Source: Methylotenera versatilis 7
GTDB taxonomy: Bacteria > Pseudomonadota > Gammaproteobacteria > Burkholderiales > Methylophilaceae
NCBI RefSeq assembly: GCF_000799165.1
Contig: NZ_JUGF01000001.1
Span: 124,001 to 188,000 of the forward strand
Direction of reading: 5' to 3'
DNA length: 64,000 nt
The notes under the pieces were generated by a model. The model made no database searches. It saw nothing but the letters and a program-made list of their open reading frames with translations, and had not been told where the DNA came from. Shown here piece by piece: positions 18,329-28,695 of this stretch. Position 1 is the first letter of the stretch. Every line of letters begins with the position of its first letter. The position numbers and the translations under genes were made by a program.

Positions 18329-18841
18329 TTAAATATAGCGTATAGCGGTAATGGTTAATTCCTGGTTGCCGGCTGGCCGCAACCAAATGACCGACTCATC
18401 CAGTTTATGGCCAATTAACGCTTGGCCAAGTGGTGATGTATAGCTGATTTTGTTCGCTTTAATATTCGCTTCATCTTCACCCACAATCGTATATGTATGG
18501 CTATCACCAGCTTCGTCTTCAACCGTAACAGTTGCGCCAAATAGCACGGTTTGGTTGTCTGTATTAGATCGTGCGTCATTGGTTTGGATAATCAATGCAC
18601 TTTCTAAACGTGCTGCAACATACCTTAAATCGCGATTAACCACTGCTAATTGCTGCATTGCCGTTTGGTCATCTTTTTTATTGCTTAAATCTACACGCTG
18701 TTTTTCCAGTGTTTCTGCCAGCATTTCCAGCTGTCGGTAACCATTTGTTGTGACATAGTTGGCGTGCAGGCTCACTGGCCGCTCAGGTACATCGGTACCG
18801 GCATGTTCTAAATCATCTTCTTTAACAAATCCGCGGCTCAT
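18329..18841 (-). CDS. GreA/GreB-family transcript elongation factor-like protein
   Basis: A 170-residue protein with an N-terminal coiled-coil region (about 28-90; YRQLEMLAETLEKQRVDL) and a C-terminal FKBP-like Gre domain (about 95-170; FGATVTVEDEAGDSHTYTIVGEDEA and SPLGQALIGHKLDESV). It resembles the GreB-like proteins that bind the RNA polymerase secondary channel. Whether the coiled-coil tip keeps the two acidic cleavage residues is uncertain, so it may not be a transcript-cleavage factor. It sits downstream of guaA on the same strand. Confidence 0.8.
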   Translation of the reverse strand: MSRGFVKEDDLEHAGTDVPERPVSLHANYVTTNGYRQLEMLAETLEKQRVDLSNKKDDQTAMQQLAVVNRDLRYVAARLESALIIQTNDARSNTDNQTVLFGATVTVEDEAGDSHTYTIVGEDEANIKANKISYTSPLGQALIGHKLDESVIWLRPAGNQELTITAIRYI

Positions 18842-18849
18842 AAAAGTTC

Positions 18850-18883
18850 AAGCCAAGCTTAACAATATTAGTAGGCTTGGCTT
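18850..18883 (-). terminator. Hairpin after guaA
   Basis: AAGCCAAGC and GCTTGGCTT form a 9-bp perfect stem with a 16-nt loop. It lies between guaA and the Gre-like gene. The T-run on the minus-strand side is weak, so termination may be partial. Confidence 0.4.
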
Positions 18884-18948
18884 TTAGGCTTTAATTTTAT
18901 ATTAAAAAACGTAACCTATTGATAAATTTAAAAAATTAAGCAAGTGAC

Positions 18949-20556
18949 TTATTCCCACTCAATGGTCGCAGGTGGTTTTCCAGAAATATCGTAGACCACG
19001 CGGTTAATGCCTCTTACCTCATTAATAATGCGGTTAGACACTTTACCCAATAATGCATAAGGTAATTCTGCCCAGTGCGCAGTCATAAAGTCACTGGTAA
19101 CTACCGCTCTAAGTGCAACAACATAATCATAAGTGCGGCCATCGCCCATCACGCCAACAGACTTAACCGGTAAAAATACCGCAAAAGCCTGGCTGGTGAG
19201 CGCATACCAGCTTTTATCTGTTTTTTCATCGATGGTGTTGCGTAACTCTTCAATGAAAATAGCATCTGCACGACGTAATAAATCGGCGAATTCAGTTTTG
19301 ATTTCGCCTAAAATACGCACGCCCAAACCTGGGCCTGGGAAAGGGTGGCGATACACCATGTCATGCGGTAAGCCAAGCGCCACGCCCAATTCGCGCACTT
19401 CGTCTTTAAATAAATCGCGCAAAGGTTCTAATAATTTCAAGCCCAGCGTTTCAGGTAAGCCACCTACGTTGTGATGGCTTTTAATGGTGACGGCTTTTTT
19501 GGATTTTGCTCCGCCCGATTCGATCACATCCGGGTAAATCGTGCCCTGTGCAAGGAAGGTCGCACCCTTATGACCGCCAGTACCCGCTTTTAGTTTAGCT
19601 GCCTCAGCTTTGAATACCTCAACAAATTCGCGGCCGATAATTTTACGCTTGGCCTCAGGCTCACTGACGCCATTGAGGTGTCCCATAAATTGCGTAGTGG
19701 CATCCACGCGAATGACGTTCACATGTAAACGTCCGGCAAACATATCCATCACCATGTCGCCTTCATTTAAGCGCAGTAATCCGTGGTCTACAAACACGCA
19801 GGTAAGCTGGTCACCAATAGCGCGATGAATTAAAGCCGCAGCGACTGAAGAGTCTACGCCGCCAGATAGACCAAGGATCACTTCTTCATCGCCCACTTGG
19901 GCTTTAATCTTTGCTACAGCTTCCTTGATGTAGTCACCCATAATCCAGTCTGGTTTTACCTGGCAAATTTCCAACACGAAGCGCTCAAGCATGGCTTGCC
20001 CAAGTTTGGTATGCGTCACTTCTGGGTGAAATTGCACACCATAGAATTTGCGCTCTTCATCAGCAAATGCGGCGATTGGTGTTGTTTCGTTGCTGGCAAT
20101 TACTTTAAAGTTGGGCGGTAATTCTGTGACTTTATCGCCATGGCTCATCCACACGTCAATTAAACCATGACCTTGTTCATTGCTACGATCTTGAATGTTA
20201 CGGAAAAGTGCAGAATGGCCACGGGCGCGAATTTCAGCATGACCAAATTCACGTTTAGCACCAGCTTCCACCTTACCACCGAGTTGCTGCGCCATAGTTT
20301 GCATCCCGTAGCAAATACCTAAAACTGGAATGCCCAGTTCAAATACGGCTTGCGGTGCCGTATCTGTATCAGTTTCATAAACACTGGCGTGACTGCCTGA
20401 AAGAATAATGCCGTCTGCATTAAAGCTTTTAACAAAGTCATCGGAAACATCGCAAGGATGAATTTCGCAATACACATGCGCTTCACGCACGCGTCTGGCA
20501 ATCAGTTGCGTTACTTGTGAGCCGAAATCGAGAATGAGGATTTTTGAATGGGACAT
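18949..20556 (-). CDS. guaA: GMP synthase (glutamine-hydrolysing)
   Basis: GuaA converts XMP, glutamine and ATP to GMP. The 535-residue protein has the class I glutamine amidotransferase domain first, with nucleophile Cys in GICYGMQ and the FHPEVTHT triad block near 178-185. The ATP-pyrophosphatase domain follows with the P-loop LSGGVDSS (about 234-241). The C-terminal dimerisation domain ends in KPPATIEWE. It lies about 100 bp downstream of guaB on the same strand, the classic guaBA order. Confidence 0.97.
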   Translation of the reverse strand: MSHSKILILDFGSQVTQLIARRVREAHVYCEIHPCDVSDDFVKSFNADGIILSGSHASVYETDTDTAPQAVFELGIPVLGICYGMQTMAQQLGGKVEAGAKREFGHAEIRARGHSALFRNIQDRSNEQGHGLIDVWMSHGDKVTELPPNFKVIASNETTPIAAFADEERKFYGVQFHPEVTHTKLGQAMLERFVLEICQVKPDWIMGDYIKEAVAKIKAQVGDEEVILGLSGGVDSSVAAALIHRAIGDQLTCVFVDHGLLRLNEGDMVMDMFAGRLHVNVIRVDATTQFMGHLNGVSEPEAKRKIIGREFVEVFKAEAAKLKAGTGGHKGATFLAQGTIYPDVIESGGAKSKKAVTIKSHHNVGGLPETLGLKLLEPLRDLFKDEVRELGVALGLPHDMVYRHPFPGPGLGVRILGEIKTEFADLLRRADAIFIEELRNTIDEKTDKSWYALTSQAFAVFLPVKSVGVMGDGRTYDYVVALRAVVTSDFMTAHWAELPYALLGKVSNRIINEVRGINRVVYDISGKPPATIEWE

Positions 20557-20578
20557 GGTTAATCAATACTAAAAGTTA

Positions 20579-20613
20579 AGGGCAAATGGTTTTATCAATA
20601 AACCATTCGCCCT
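20579..20613. other. Hairpin in the guaB-guaA spacer
   Basis: AGGGCAAATGGTTT and AAACCATTCGCCCT pair at 13 of 14 positions around a 7-nt loop. On the transcribed (minus) strand no strong T-tract follows. It could act as an attenuator or processing site between guaB and guaA. Confidence 0.45.
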
Positions 20614-20657
20614 AATTTAAATAAATGAATCAATAAAATGCTAGTTAACTGTTTAAA

Positions 20658-22121
<1,464 letters not shown>

Positions 22122-22143
22122 TCATCCTTATTTCCAAAACGAG

Positions 22144-22149
22144 ATTATA
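22144..22149 (-). promoter_or_regulatory. Probable -10 box of the guaB promoter
   Basis: A perfect TATAAT on the minus strand lies about 25 bp before the guaB ATG. No clear -35 hexamer is found at 16-18 bp, so the assignment rests on the -10 box and position. Confidence 0.45.
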
Positions 22150-22366
22150 CCGATTTGCAACACTTATTAAAAGTTGAACCAGCAATTGTGTTAAGAAAGC
22201 TGTTAAAAATCATCCAATCATAGCTAAATTAAGCATAATTCCGTAAACTTAATGCGCATTGCTGGCATGATTTAGTATGGGATATGCTTAACAGGCTCAG
22301 CAAACGACATTCGTTAAAATAAATAAAATAACTAATAAGTTTATAAACCTAAGATTGGGAAAAGAA

Positions 22367-22876
22367 ATGAAATTTGACCATTTAATATTAGCGTTAGCCG
22401 TTTGTATTGCATTGCCAACTTTAGGCCATGCGGAGCTTTATAAATGGAAGGACAAAAATGGGCAAACGCAATATACCGATACGCCACCGCCTTCTAATAT
22501 CAAGATTGAAAATATGAGTGGTAAAAAAATCCATAGCCCAACAGGTAAGGAGCCATTATCTGCTGTCCCAAATCCGGAGTCCGTACCAGTAAGTGTGTCG
22601 CCGCCGCAAATGCCAACAGTAAGTGCGGAAGATGCTGCAGCAAAAATACGTCAAGAAAATGCTGAGAGAGAAAAGCAAAACAAGCAAGAAAAAGAAGCAC
22701 AAGCAAAGCTTAAAGAAGAAAACTGTAAGGCAGCAAAAGCTAATCTCCAATCGTATGCACAAGGCGGACGTGTATACAAAATGAATGAGAAAGGTGAGCG
22801 AGAGTATTTGGATGATGCGGGATTAAAACAAGGTGCTGATAAAGCGCGCAGCGAAGTGGCGCAATATTGTAATTAA
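22367..22876 (+). CDS. Secreted DUF4124-domain protein
   Basis: A 169-residue exported protein of unknown function. A signal peptide (1 to about 22, ending LGHA) is followed by the DUF4124 motif ELYKWKDKNGQTQYTDTPPP. A Lys/Glu-rich helical stretch (about 85-130) and a C-terminal segment with RVYKMNEKGEREYLDD follow. The SD-like GGGAAAAG precedes the ATG at 22367; a TTG at 22355 would only extend the signal peptide. DUF4124 proteins are common in Beta- and Gammaproteobacteria, with no settled role. Confidence 0.8.
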   Translation: MKFDHLILALAVCIALPTLGHAELYKWKDKNGQTQYTDTPPPSNIKIENMSGKKIHSPTGKEPLSAVPNPESVPVSVSPPQMPTVSAEDAAAKIRQENAEREKQNKQEKEAQAKLKEENCKAAKANLQSYAQGGRVYKMNEKGEREYLDDAGLKQGADKARSEVAQYCN

Positions 22877-22939
22877 TTTAGAAATCTTAAAAAAATAACT
22901 AATGCAGTGTTGATGCACTAGTTATTGCTTGATTTGTAT

Positions 22940-23039
22940 TTAGCTAACAGACGTCCCATATCTATAGTAGTTAGCAGGCCCACTATTCCTAAAGAAGTTA
23001 AGGCGTAGTGGGCTTTGCAGAGCGCTAACTGGCAGCTAA
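22940..23039. repeat. Nested inverted repeats between convergent genes
   Basis: Three inverted repeats share one centre: TTAGCT/AGCTAA (22940-22945/23034-23039), GTTAGC/GCTAAC (22970-22975/23024-23029) and GCCCACTA/TAGTGGGC (22978-22985/23006-23013). Together they allow a long branched cruciform or RNA fold. It lies between the DUF4124 gene and the convergent cupin gene. Confidence 0.5.
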
Positions 23040-23048
23040 GATATTAAA

Positions 23049-23075
23049 GGGGCGAGTTGTTTTGCAACTGGCTCC
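23049..23075 (-). terminator. Hairpin after the cupin gene
   Basis: GGGGCGAGTTG pairs with CAACTGGCTCC at all but one position (one G-T wobble, one mismatch) around a 5-nt loop, just after the cupin stop. On the minus strand a short CCCCTTTAAT follows. Termination is likely but the U-run is weak. Confidence 0.45.
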
Positions 23076-23088
23076 TGATATTGTAGCC

Positions 23089-23529
23089 TTAGAACTGTTT
23101 ACGTTGTCCGCAGGCGAATGCTGTACCACTTGTGTCGGATGAGAAGGTGATTGTTGAGCCTTTTGGAAAGAATAAAACGTCGCCTGGCTCGCCTTTCACT
23201 TTTTGCTTGCCATCAGAAAAGTAAATGTGACCTTCTAGAATGACTTTTGCATCGTCGTAATCATAGTTGTACACCAGTGATTGACCCTTTTCGATTTTGA
23301 ACAAACCGCACCAAATTGGAGCAGCTGGGCTGCTGCTTCCCACAATATCCTGAAAGTAAGCGTTAACGCCTGGTTCGTTCATAGAAGCGATTGGCTGACT
23401 TTTAGGGTTTTTGAAAAACTGAAGGCTTTTGCTTCCTTCTGGAACTGTGACGCCATGCGCAAATGATAAAGCAGAAAATAGTGCGATACCGGCTACAGTT
23501 AAAGACTTTGCTATTGATAACTTATTCAT
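23089..23529 (-). CDS. Periplasmic cupin-fold protein
   Basis: A 146-residue exported protein with a signal peptide (1 to about 24, ending SFAHG). A single cupin-like domain follows. The core VILEGHIYFSDGKQKVKGEPGDVLFFPKGSTITF matches the second cupin motif region (G-D-x-x-x-x-P-x-G). The usual metal-binding HxH of motif 1 is not evident, so it may bind a ligand rather than catalyse. The SD is GAGG before the ATG at 23529. It is divergent from the HTH-PAS regulator at 23761, with twin palindromes between them. Confidence 0.72.
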   Translation of the reverse strand: MNKLSIAKSLTVAGIALFSALSFAHGVTVPEGSKSLQFFKNPKSQPIASMNEPGVNAYFQDIVGSSSPAAPIWCGLFKIEKGQSLVYNYDYDDAKVILEGHIYFSDGKQKVKGEPGDVLFFPKGSTITFSSDTSGTAFACGQRKQF

Positions 23530-23635
23530 AACGATGCTCCTCTAAAAGATAATTTAAATGCCTTAAAAGCCAGCTTAATTAGTGCGGTGACACATGTTTA
23601 GCGATAAATTAGGACATTGGTGATATTTATACAGG

Positions 23636-23675
23636 GTAATTTATTACTTGTAAAGTAATAAATTACTTATTAAGT
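23636..23675. promoter_or_regulatory. Twin ACTT-N3-AAGT operators in a divergent promoter region
   Basis: ACTTGTAAAGT (23646-23656) and ACTTATTAAGT (23665-23675) are palindromes 19 bp apart. The first is the centre of a larger perfect repeat, two 14-bp arms around GTA at 23636-23666. They lie between the cupin gene (minus) and the HTH-PAS gene (plus). This fits a dimeric regulator acting on both promoters, and the neighbouring HTH protein is the first candidate. Confidence 0.6.
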
Positions 23676-23760
23676 GATAATATGGCTGAACTATTTTATT
23701 TGGATAGTGTTTTATATTTATAATCATCTGAATTAATTAAAAGAATTGAGCTTAAGCAGT

Positions 23761-25185
23761 ATGTCAAAAAGTAATAGTAAAAATGGTTTCTCTGAACGTT
23801 TGGCGGTGTTAATGCAGCAAAAGCAATTAACTTTTGCACAAATAGCAAACGCAGTTGGTAAATCCGCTCCCTCTGTACATCGATGGGCAAATGGAGGCGA
23901 AATTGATTATGAAAACTTAAGAGTACTAGCCAATTTTCTAGAGGTTAACTGGATTTGGCTTCGCTATGGGGATGATGCTATTCAAAGCATTCAAGATGTA
24001 GTTCAGGGGCAACGTCAAAGCGCGATGACAGATATAAGAAGAAAGTATCTGACTGACATTATGGAAAGCGAAGCGCGCATGAAGTTGACGCTTGAAATGG
24101 CCGGGGTTGTCTCTTGGGAGTGGAATGTATTAACTGGCTCAATAACCTTTAGTGACAATGCAAAGCAGGTTTTCGGTGTAGAACCTGAACAAATAAGAGC
24201 GAAGTTATTGCCTTTTGAAGAGATGCTGCTTGAAGATTTGATTGATCAGTTTGATGTTGCAACGCCACCCAACTGGGATTTTAGCTTAAATGATTCTAAA
24301 ACTAACGAAGAGCGCTGGTTCAACTCTAGAGGCATGCTTGTTAGGGACTCTATGCAAAGACCATCAAAATTGATGGCAATTAGTGCGGATATCACAGATA
24401 GAAAGCGTGCTGAAAAGGCGCTGGAATTTAGCGATCTTATGATGAGAAACATGATTGATATTATTCCGGTAGGTTTATGTGGGGCAGATAAAGATGGGCA
24501 CATACATCTTTTAAATCCAGAAGTGAAAAGGATTTGGGGCGGTGAAAGATATGTGGATCTGGATAAATACGGTGAGTACAAAGGCTGGAAAGAAGCGGAT
24601 GGGAATGAACTAGGAGCTGAAGGTTGGGCTTTGGCGCGCGCGGTGAAGCACGGAGAGATTGTTGCTAAAGAAACTGTCAATATCCAAGCGTTTGATGGAG
24701 AGAAAAGAACTATCGTTATGTATGCAATGCCGTTGTTAGATGCGGATAAACAAATTGTCGGTGCGATAGAGGTTAACCAAGATATTACCGACGCTAAGAA
24801 TTTAGAGCGCACTTATAAAATAGGCCTGCAAAATTGGGACGCTATTTTTTCTCAGGAAAGCTATGGCGTGATGGTGCTAAAAGGATCGAATCGCATTGAG
24901 GCTGTTAATAAAAAAATAGCGGAAATTTGCGGTAAAAATGAAGCTGAAATTTTAAAACGTGGATTAGAAATAATTTTTGGAGATGATACCTGCCAGCGAA
25001 TCAGCGATCTTTTAAGCAAATTTAAAAAAGGAGTGGTTAGCACGCATAGGCTAACAGCTGAGGTGAAAAAACACTCATCAACCAGCAAGGCGTACACATT
25101 ATTAGCTGGCGAGATTCTTGTGTTTGTGGATGCGCGAGATGAGAGTCGACTGAAAGCGACGGTGCTGATGTTGGATAGTTTTTAG
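23761..25185 (+). CDS. XRE-like HTH protein with PAS sensor domains
   Basis: A regulator of about 474 residues. An N-terminal lambda-repressor-like HTH (about 8-60; TFAQIANAVGKSAPSVHRWANGG) is followed by a PAS domain (about 100-215; VSWEWNVLTGSITFSDNAKQVFG). A second PAS follows (about 220-345; IIPVGLCGADKDGHIHLLNPE) and a third, divergent one (about 350-470). There is no kinase, GGDEF or other output domain, so DNA binding is the likely output and PAS the sensor. The start is ATG at 23761; a TTG at 23746 is less likely. The twin operators just upstream suggest autoregulation and control of the cupin gene. The sensed signal is unknown. Confidence 0.75.
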   Translation: MSKSNSKNGFSERLAVLMQQKQLTFAQIANAVGKSAPSVHRWANGGEIDYENLRVLANFLEVNWIWLRYGDDAIQSIQDVVQGQRQSAMTDIRRKYLTDIMESEARMKLTLEMAGVVSWEWNVLTGSITFSDNAKQVFGVEPEQIRAKLLPFEEMLLEDLIDQFDVATPPNWDFSLNDSKTNEERWFNSRGMLVRDSMQRPSKLMAISADITDRKRAEKALEFSDLMMRNMIDIIPVGLCGADKDGHIHLLNPEVKRIWGGERYVDLDKYGEYKGWKEADGNELGAEGWALARAVKHGEIVAKETVNIQAFDGEKRTIVMYAMPLLDADKQIVGAIEVNQDITDAKNLERTYKIGLQNWDAIFSQESYGVMVLKGSNRIEAVNKKIAEICGKNEAEILKRGLEIIFGDDTCQRISDLLSKFKKGVVSTHRLTAEVKKHSSTSKAYTLLAGEILVFVDARDESRLKATVLMLDSF

Positions 25186-25219
25186 TAACAGGACTGAAAA
25201 TGCTTTCTTGTTTGTTTCA

Positions 25220-25507
25220 TTATTTTTTATCGGTTGCACGCTTTCTACGCAAAGCTTTAGGGTCCGCAATTAATGGGCGATATATTTCGATTCTATCCAA
25301 GTGCCGAATATGAGCGTTTAACTTGGCAATCTTGCCAAAAACGCCCACCTTGTGCATATTTAAATCAATTTCTGGGAATTTTTGTAAGATACCTGAAGCG
25401 TGAATTGCTGCTTCAATGCTAGATTGTTGTGGCACTTGTACCGGGATAATCAGTTGATTATCCGATAGCGCATAAGCAACTTCTACAGTAATTAATGCAT
25501 CATCCAT
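25220..25507 (-). CDS. rnfH: RnfH family protein
   Basis: A 95-residue protein with a ubiquitin-like fold (UPF0125). It shows ITVEVAYALSDNQLIIPVQVP, the GVFGKIAKLNAHIRHLDRIEIYRPL core typical of the family, and a basic tail (DPKALRRKRATDKK). The function is not established; the name comes from some rnf clusters. It follows ratA by 25 bp on the same strand, the conserved ratA-rnfH pair. Confidence 0.88.
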   Translation of the reverse strand: MDDALITVEVAYALSDNQLIIPVQVPQQSSIEAAIHASGILQKFPEIDLNMHKVGVFGKIAKLNAHIRHLDRIEIYRPLIADPKALRRKRATDKK

Positions 25508-25532
25508 ATTTAACTTAACGTATTAGAATGCG

Positions 25533-25970
25533 CTATTTTGTTGCATATACCTTGTCGGCTCTGGCGACAAAACCATCCACAAAAGTATTAGCGATATGGC
25601 TGAATACAGGTGCGATTATTTTCTCTAACAAGTTATTTGCAAACTCATAATTTAATCTAAATTCAATTTTGCAGGCGTCTGGCCGCAACTCAATAAATTG
25701 CCAATGGCCGTCTAATTGTTTAAACGGGCCATCTTTTAATTTGATATCCATGTGGTGTGGAAATTGTTTCAGGTTTTGCGTGGTAAATTTTTGTTTTAAA
25801 CCATGATAATTAATATGCAAAGTCGCACTAGTGCTTGTTTCCGTACGCTCCAGTAAATCAACCCCACCGCACCAAGGTAAAAATTTAGGATAATCTTCAA
25901 CTGCATCCACCAGCGCATACATTTGTGCTGCGGAGTGCATTACTAAAACAGTTTTTTCAACCTTATTCAT
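25533..25970 (-). CDS. ratA: RatA family START-domain protein
   Basis: A 145-residue SRPBCC (START/polyketide-cyclase) protein of the RatA/YfjG family. Typical parts are the N-terminal MNKVEKTVLVMHSAAQMYALVDAVEDYPKFLPWC and the C-terminal NLLEKIIAPVFSHIANTFVDGFVARA. E. coli RatA was reported to hinder ribosomal subunit joining; relatives (Coq10) bind quinones, so either role is possible. It is divergent from smpB, as in many Proteobacteria. Confidence 0.9.
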   Translation of the reverse strand: MNKVEKTVLVMHSAAQMYALVDAVEDYPKFLPWCGGVDLLERTETSTSATLHINYHGLKQKFTTQNLKQFPHHMDIKLKDGPFKQLDGHWQFIELRPDACKIEFRLNYEFANNLLEKIIAPVFSHIANTFVDGFVARADKVYATK

Positions 25971-26049
25971 TCAGATTTTTTCTATTAGTCAGTTAGTCAA
26001 ACTAGCGTAAAATACCATTTTAAGTCATAAATACGCCAATATTAGTAAT

Positions 26050-26499
26050 ATGAGCATTGCCCAAAATAAAAAAGCCTTTTTTGATTATTTTATCGAAGAT
26101 AAATACGAAGCGGGGATTGTGCTGGAAGGCTGGGAAGTAAAAGCTATCCGCGACAATCGTGTCAACCTGAAAGAGGCCTATGTCATTATTCAACGTGGTG
26201 AAATTTACATCATTGGCTGCCATGTCACGCCATTGGGGGCCGCTTCTACACATGTTCGGCCAGATGCAATCAGAACGCGAAAGTTATTGTTACATGATGC
26301 GGAAATCATCAAGCTGATTGAAAAAGTAGATCGCGCAGGCTACACGATTGTGCCACTGGATATGCATTTTTCCAAAGGCCGCGTAAAAGTACAGATTGGC
26401 TTAGCCAAAGGTAAAAAGCAGCACGACAAGCGCGATACCGAAAAAACCAGAGATTGGGAGCGCGAAAAAGGCCGCATTATGCGCGCGCATAATAAATAG
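26050..26499 (+). CDS. smpB: SsrA-binding protein SmpB
   Basis: SmpB binds tmRNA and brings it to stalled ribosomes. The 149-residue protein has the usual opening [32 protein letters not shown]. The C-terminal basic tail ([23 protein letters not shown]) enters the mRNA channel. tmRNA is encoded about 100 bp downstream on the same strand. A TAAAAT box near 26010 may be its promoter. Confidence 0.97.
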   Translation: MSIAQNKKAFFDYFIEDKYEAGIVLEGWEVKAIRDNRVNLKEAYVIIQRGEIYIIGCHVTPLGAASTHVRPDAIRTRKLLLHDAEIIKLIEKVDRAGYTIVPLDMHFSKGRVKVQIGLAKGKKQHDKRDTEKTRDWEREKGRIMRAHNK

Positions 26500-26580
26500 T
26501 TTTTGAACAATTTCAAGAATCCGGAATCAATAGAATACTGTTCAATAATAAGTTGCAAGGCTAATCAAACCAAATCAGCG

Positions 26581-26586
26581 TATAAT
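26581..26586 (+). promoter_or_regulatory. -10 box of the ssrA promoter
   Basis: A perfect TATAAT lies 13 bp before the first base of mature tmRNA. A TTGCAA at 26553-26558 is too far (22 bp) to be a standard -35, so that element is not assigned. Confidence 0.55.
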
Positions 26587-26599
26587 TGAATTCTGTTTT

Positions 26600-26966
26600 G
26601 GGGCTGACCAGGTTTCGACGTGGGTTACAAAGCAGTGCAGGGCATACCGAGGCTCAGATTACCTCGTAAATACAGCTGAAACAAGTATAGTCGCAAACGA
26701 CGAAACTTACGCTCTAGCAGCTTAGTCCTGCTAGACGCTGCACCATCTCTCCCGTGGGGTGGGTGGCCTTAAAACCATCGCAGCGTCATATACACGGGAT
26801 ACGTGAAGTGTTGGGTTACTTAGCACCTCATTAACCTTAAGGTAGCTCGCGTGCAAACTGCTTGTCTGTTGGTGTGTTGCACGTTAAATTAAACAACAAG
26901 GCTAAGTATGTAGAACTGTCTGTGGAGGATTTGCGGACGCGGGTTCGATTCCCGCCAGCTCCACCA
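26600..26966 (+). ncRNA. ssrA: Transfer-messenger RNA
   Basis: tmRNA rescues stalled ribosomes and adds a degradation tag. The 5' end GGGGCUGA and 3' end AGCUCCACCA pair as an alanine-type acceptor stem; CCA is encoded. The T-arm GGTTCGATTCCC lies just before the 3' end. The tag reading frame, at 26693-26725 with its TAG stop, encodes ANDETYALAA, close to the ANDENYALAA family. The length of 367 nt is normal. Confidence 0.97.
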
Positions 26967-26972
26967 ATAAAT

Positions 26973-27002
26973 AAAAAAGCCACTCTTTTGAGTGGCTTTT
27001 TT
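26973..27002. terminator. Terminator after ssrA (bidirectional)
   Basis: GCCACTC-TTTT-GAGTGGC with A6 before and T6 after. It terminates ssrA and, in the other direction, trhO, whose stop codon is directly adjacent. Confidence 0.93.
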
Positions 27003-27003
27003 A

Positions 27004-27960
27004 TTATGACTTTTGTTTTTCACCAATATGCGTTTGGCCACGCTTTTTAGCTAAAATCACTTGCTTCTGCCTTTCGGTCAAACTGGCGCGCTTTTCTTCG
27101 CTAATCGTGTTGTAGCAATATGGACACGAGATGCCAGGCGTATATTCTGCGCTCTCCATTTCAGCAGGAGAGAGTGGGTGGCGACAGGCATAGCATTGGT
27201 CAAACTCACCCACTTCCAAGTTGTGTTTAACTGCTACGCGCTGGTCAAATACAAAGCATTCACCTTGCCATAGGCTTTGCGCTTCTGGCACGGTTTCCAA
27301 ATATTTTAAAATGCCGCCTTGCAGGTGATACACTTCTTCAAAGCCTTGATCCATCATGTAGCTACTGGCTTTTTCGCAACGAATGCCGCCCGTACAAAAC
27401 ATGGCGACTTTTTTGTGTTTGGTTTTATCTAGGTTTTTTGCCACGTACTCAGGAAACTCCCGAAACGTGGTGGTTTTTGGGTCAACTGCACCTTTAAAAG
27501 TACCAATGTCAACCTCGTAATCATTGCGCGTGTCGATTAAAATCACGTCTGGGTCACTGATTAACGCATTCCAATCTTGTGGTTTTACATAAGTGCCGAC
27601 TAGCTTGGTTGGGCTAACGCCTGCAACGCCAAGCGTCACAATCTCTTTTTTCAGTTTTACTTTCATGCGGTAAAACGGATGTTCATCAGCAAAAGACTCT
27701 TTATGTTCTAAATCGCTAAAGCAGCCATTGAAAATGTGATCCTCACGCAAAAATTTAAGTACTGCGTTAATGTCATTTGGCAGTCCGGCAATCGTGCCGT
27801 TAATGCCTTCAGCAGCTAATAATATCGTGCCTTTAATATGATGTGCTTCGCAGGCGGCATGAATAGGGACTTGAAGAGCGGTGTAGTTAGGCAGGCTAAC
27901 GAATTTATACAGCGCAGCAGTCAGATATTTTGCTTGGATATTGGGTTTTATTTCAGGCAT
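27004..27960 (-). CDS. trhO: tRNA uridine(34) hydroxylase, rhodanese family
   Basis: TrhO (YceA) makes 5-hydroxyuridine at tRNA position 34. The protein of about 318 residues shows the N-terminal ferredoxin-like part ([29 protein letters not shown]). The rhodanese domain has active-site Cys in [16 protein letters not shown] Cys-rich tail (QCYACRHPL and SCPYCYN) probably binds zinc. I use ATG at 27960; a TTG at 27975 is possible, and neither has a strong SD. It is convergent with ssrA. Confidence 0.9.
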   Translation of the reverse strand: MPEIKPNIQAKYLTAALYKFVSLPNYTALQVPIHAACEAHHIKGTILLAAEGINGTIAGLPNDINAVLKFLREDHIFNGCFSDLEHKESFADEHPFYRMKVKLKKEIVTLGVAGVSPTKLVGTYVKPQDWNALISDPDVILIDTRNDYEVDIGTFKGAVDPKTTTFREFPEYVAKNLDKTKHKKVAMFCTGGIRCEKASSYMMDQGFEEVYHLQGGILKYLETVPEAQSLWQGECFVFDQRVAVKHNLEVGEFDQCYACRHPLSPAEMESAEYTPGISCPYCYNTISEEKRASLTERQKQVILAKKRGQTHIGEKQKS

Positions 27961-28008
27961 GGCAATGCTTAACAATTACTAAAAAAGCTATTTTAACACC
28001 TACAATAA

Positions 28009-28695
28009 TTAAGCAGAAACATTGGTGTTGCAAATAAGTATTTCGCCGTTGCCATTACACGCTAAATCGCCGGCATAACGCTGTACACGCAGATTTTTAA
28101 GTGCATTAAATGGCGTATTGAATGCGCTAAACGATTTGAAAAGTAAGGTTAAAAATGGCAGGGTGTGTGTGCCGCAGTCTTGAATCGTGGCAAGTAAGCT
28201 AGGTACTTTGGTCAGCAAAATTGTGCCGCGTTTCATGGCGAATCCAATGTTGCTCCCTATGTTGCCATAAATGCCGATTGTGCCGGCAATCATGCGACTG
28301 CCGCAATAATCACCAGCGTCGCCTGCAATTAAAATCAAGCCGCGCCGCATTTGATCGCCAACGCGGTCATTAGCATTGCCATGGCAAATGATATTGCCGC
28401 CACGCATATTTGCACCTAAAAAATCGCCACAGTCGCCTTCAATGGTGATTTGCCCACTTGTCATTTTATGGCCAATATAATCCAGTTGATGGTGCGTTTT
28501 TTTGAAAATAATATGATTGGCATCTGTTCCTGAAACATCAAAGCAATCGGCAATTTTTGGTGAGTTTTTAGTGTTAAGTAAGCTTAAATTTTCAATTTGA
28601 GCAACTGTTAAGTTAGCTAAGTTATTCGGCGTTAAACGGCGACAATCAACGTTGTGTGCTGAATTTGATTTAGACGTGAATGTCAGTGCAGTCAT
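28009..28695 (-). CDS. fhcC: Formyltransferase/hydrolase complex subunit C
   Basis: FhcC, homologous to FwdC/FmdC and the glutamate synthase gamma-type helix, is a structural subunit of the complex that turns formyl-tetrahydromethanopterin into formate. The 228-residue protein shows repeated G-x-x-x-G units (GDCGDFLGANMRGGNI, GDQMRRGLILIAGDAGDYCGSRM, GNIGSNIGFAMKRGTILL) that form a beta-helix. Its ATG overlaps the fhcD stop in an ATGA, indicating translational coupling. It is last in the fhcBADC cluster. Confidence 0.92.
   Translation of the reverse strand: MTALTFTSKSNSAHNVDCRRLTPNNLANLTVAQIENLSLLNTKNSPKIADCFDVSGTDANHIIFKKTHHQLDYIGHKMTSGQITIEGDCGDFLGANMRGGNIICHGNANDRVGDQMRRGLILIAGDAGDYCGSRMIAGTIGIYGNIGSNIGFAMKRGTILLTKVPSLLATIQDCGTHTLPFLTLLFKSFSAFNTPFNALKNLRVQRYAGDLACNGNGEILICNTNVSA

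Noticed and set aside
24246-24812. 188-codon minus-strand frame opposite the HTH-PAS gene
   Set aside because: Shadow of the coding strand; Ser/Ile/Leu-rich with no recognisable motif.
25220-25970. ratA-rnfH as a toxin-antitoxin pair
   Set aside because: The pair is a conserved housekeeping neighbour of smpB; nothing in the sequence supports an antitoxin role for RnfH.
26862-27050. 62-codon plus-strand reading frame
   Set aside because: It lies mostly inside tmRNA and runs through its terminator.
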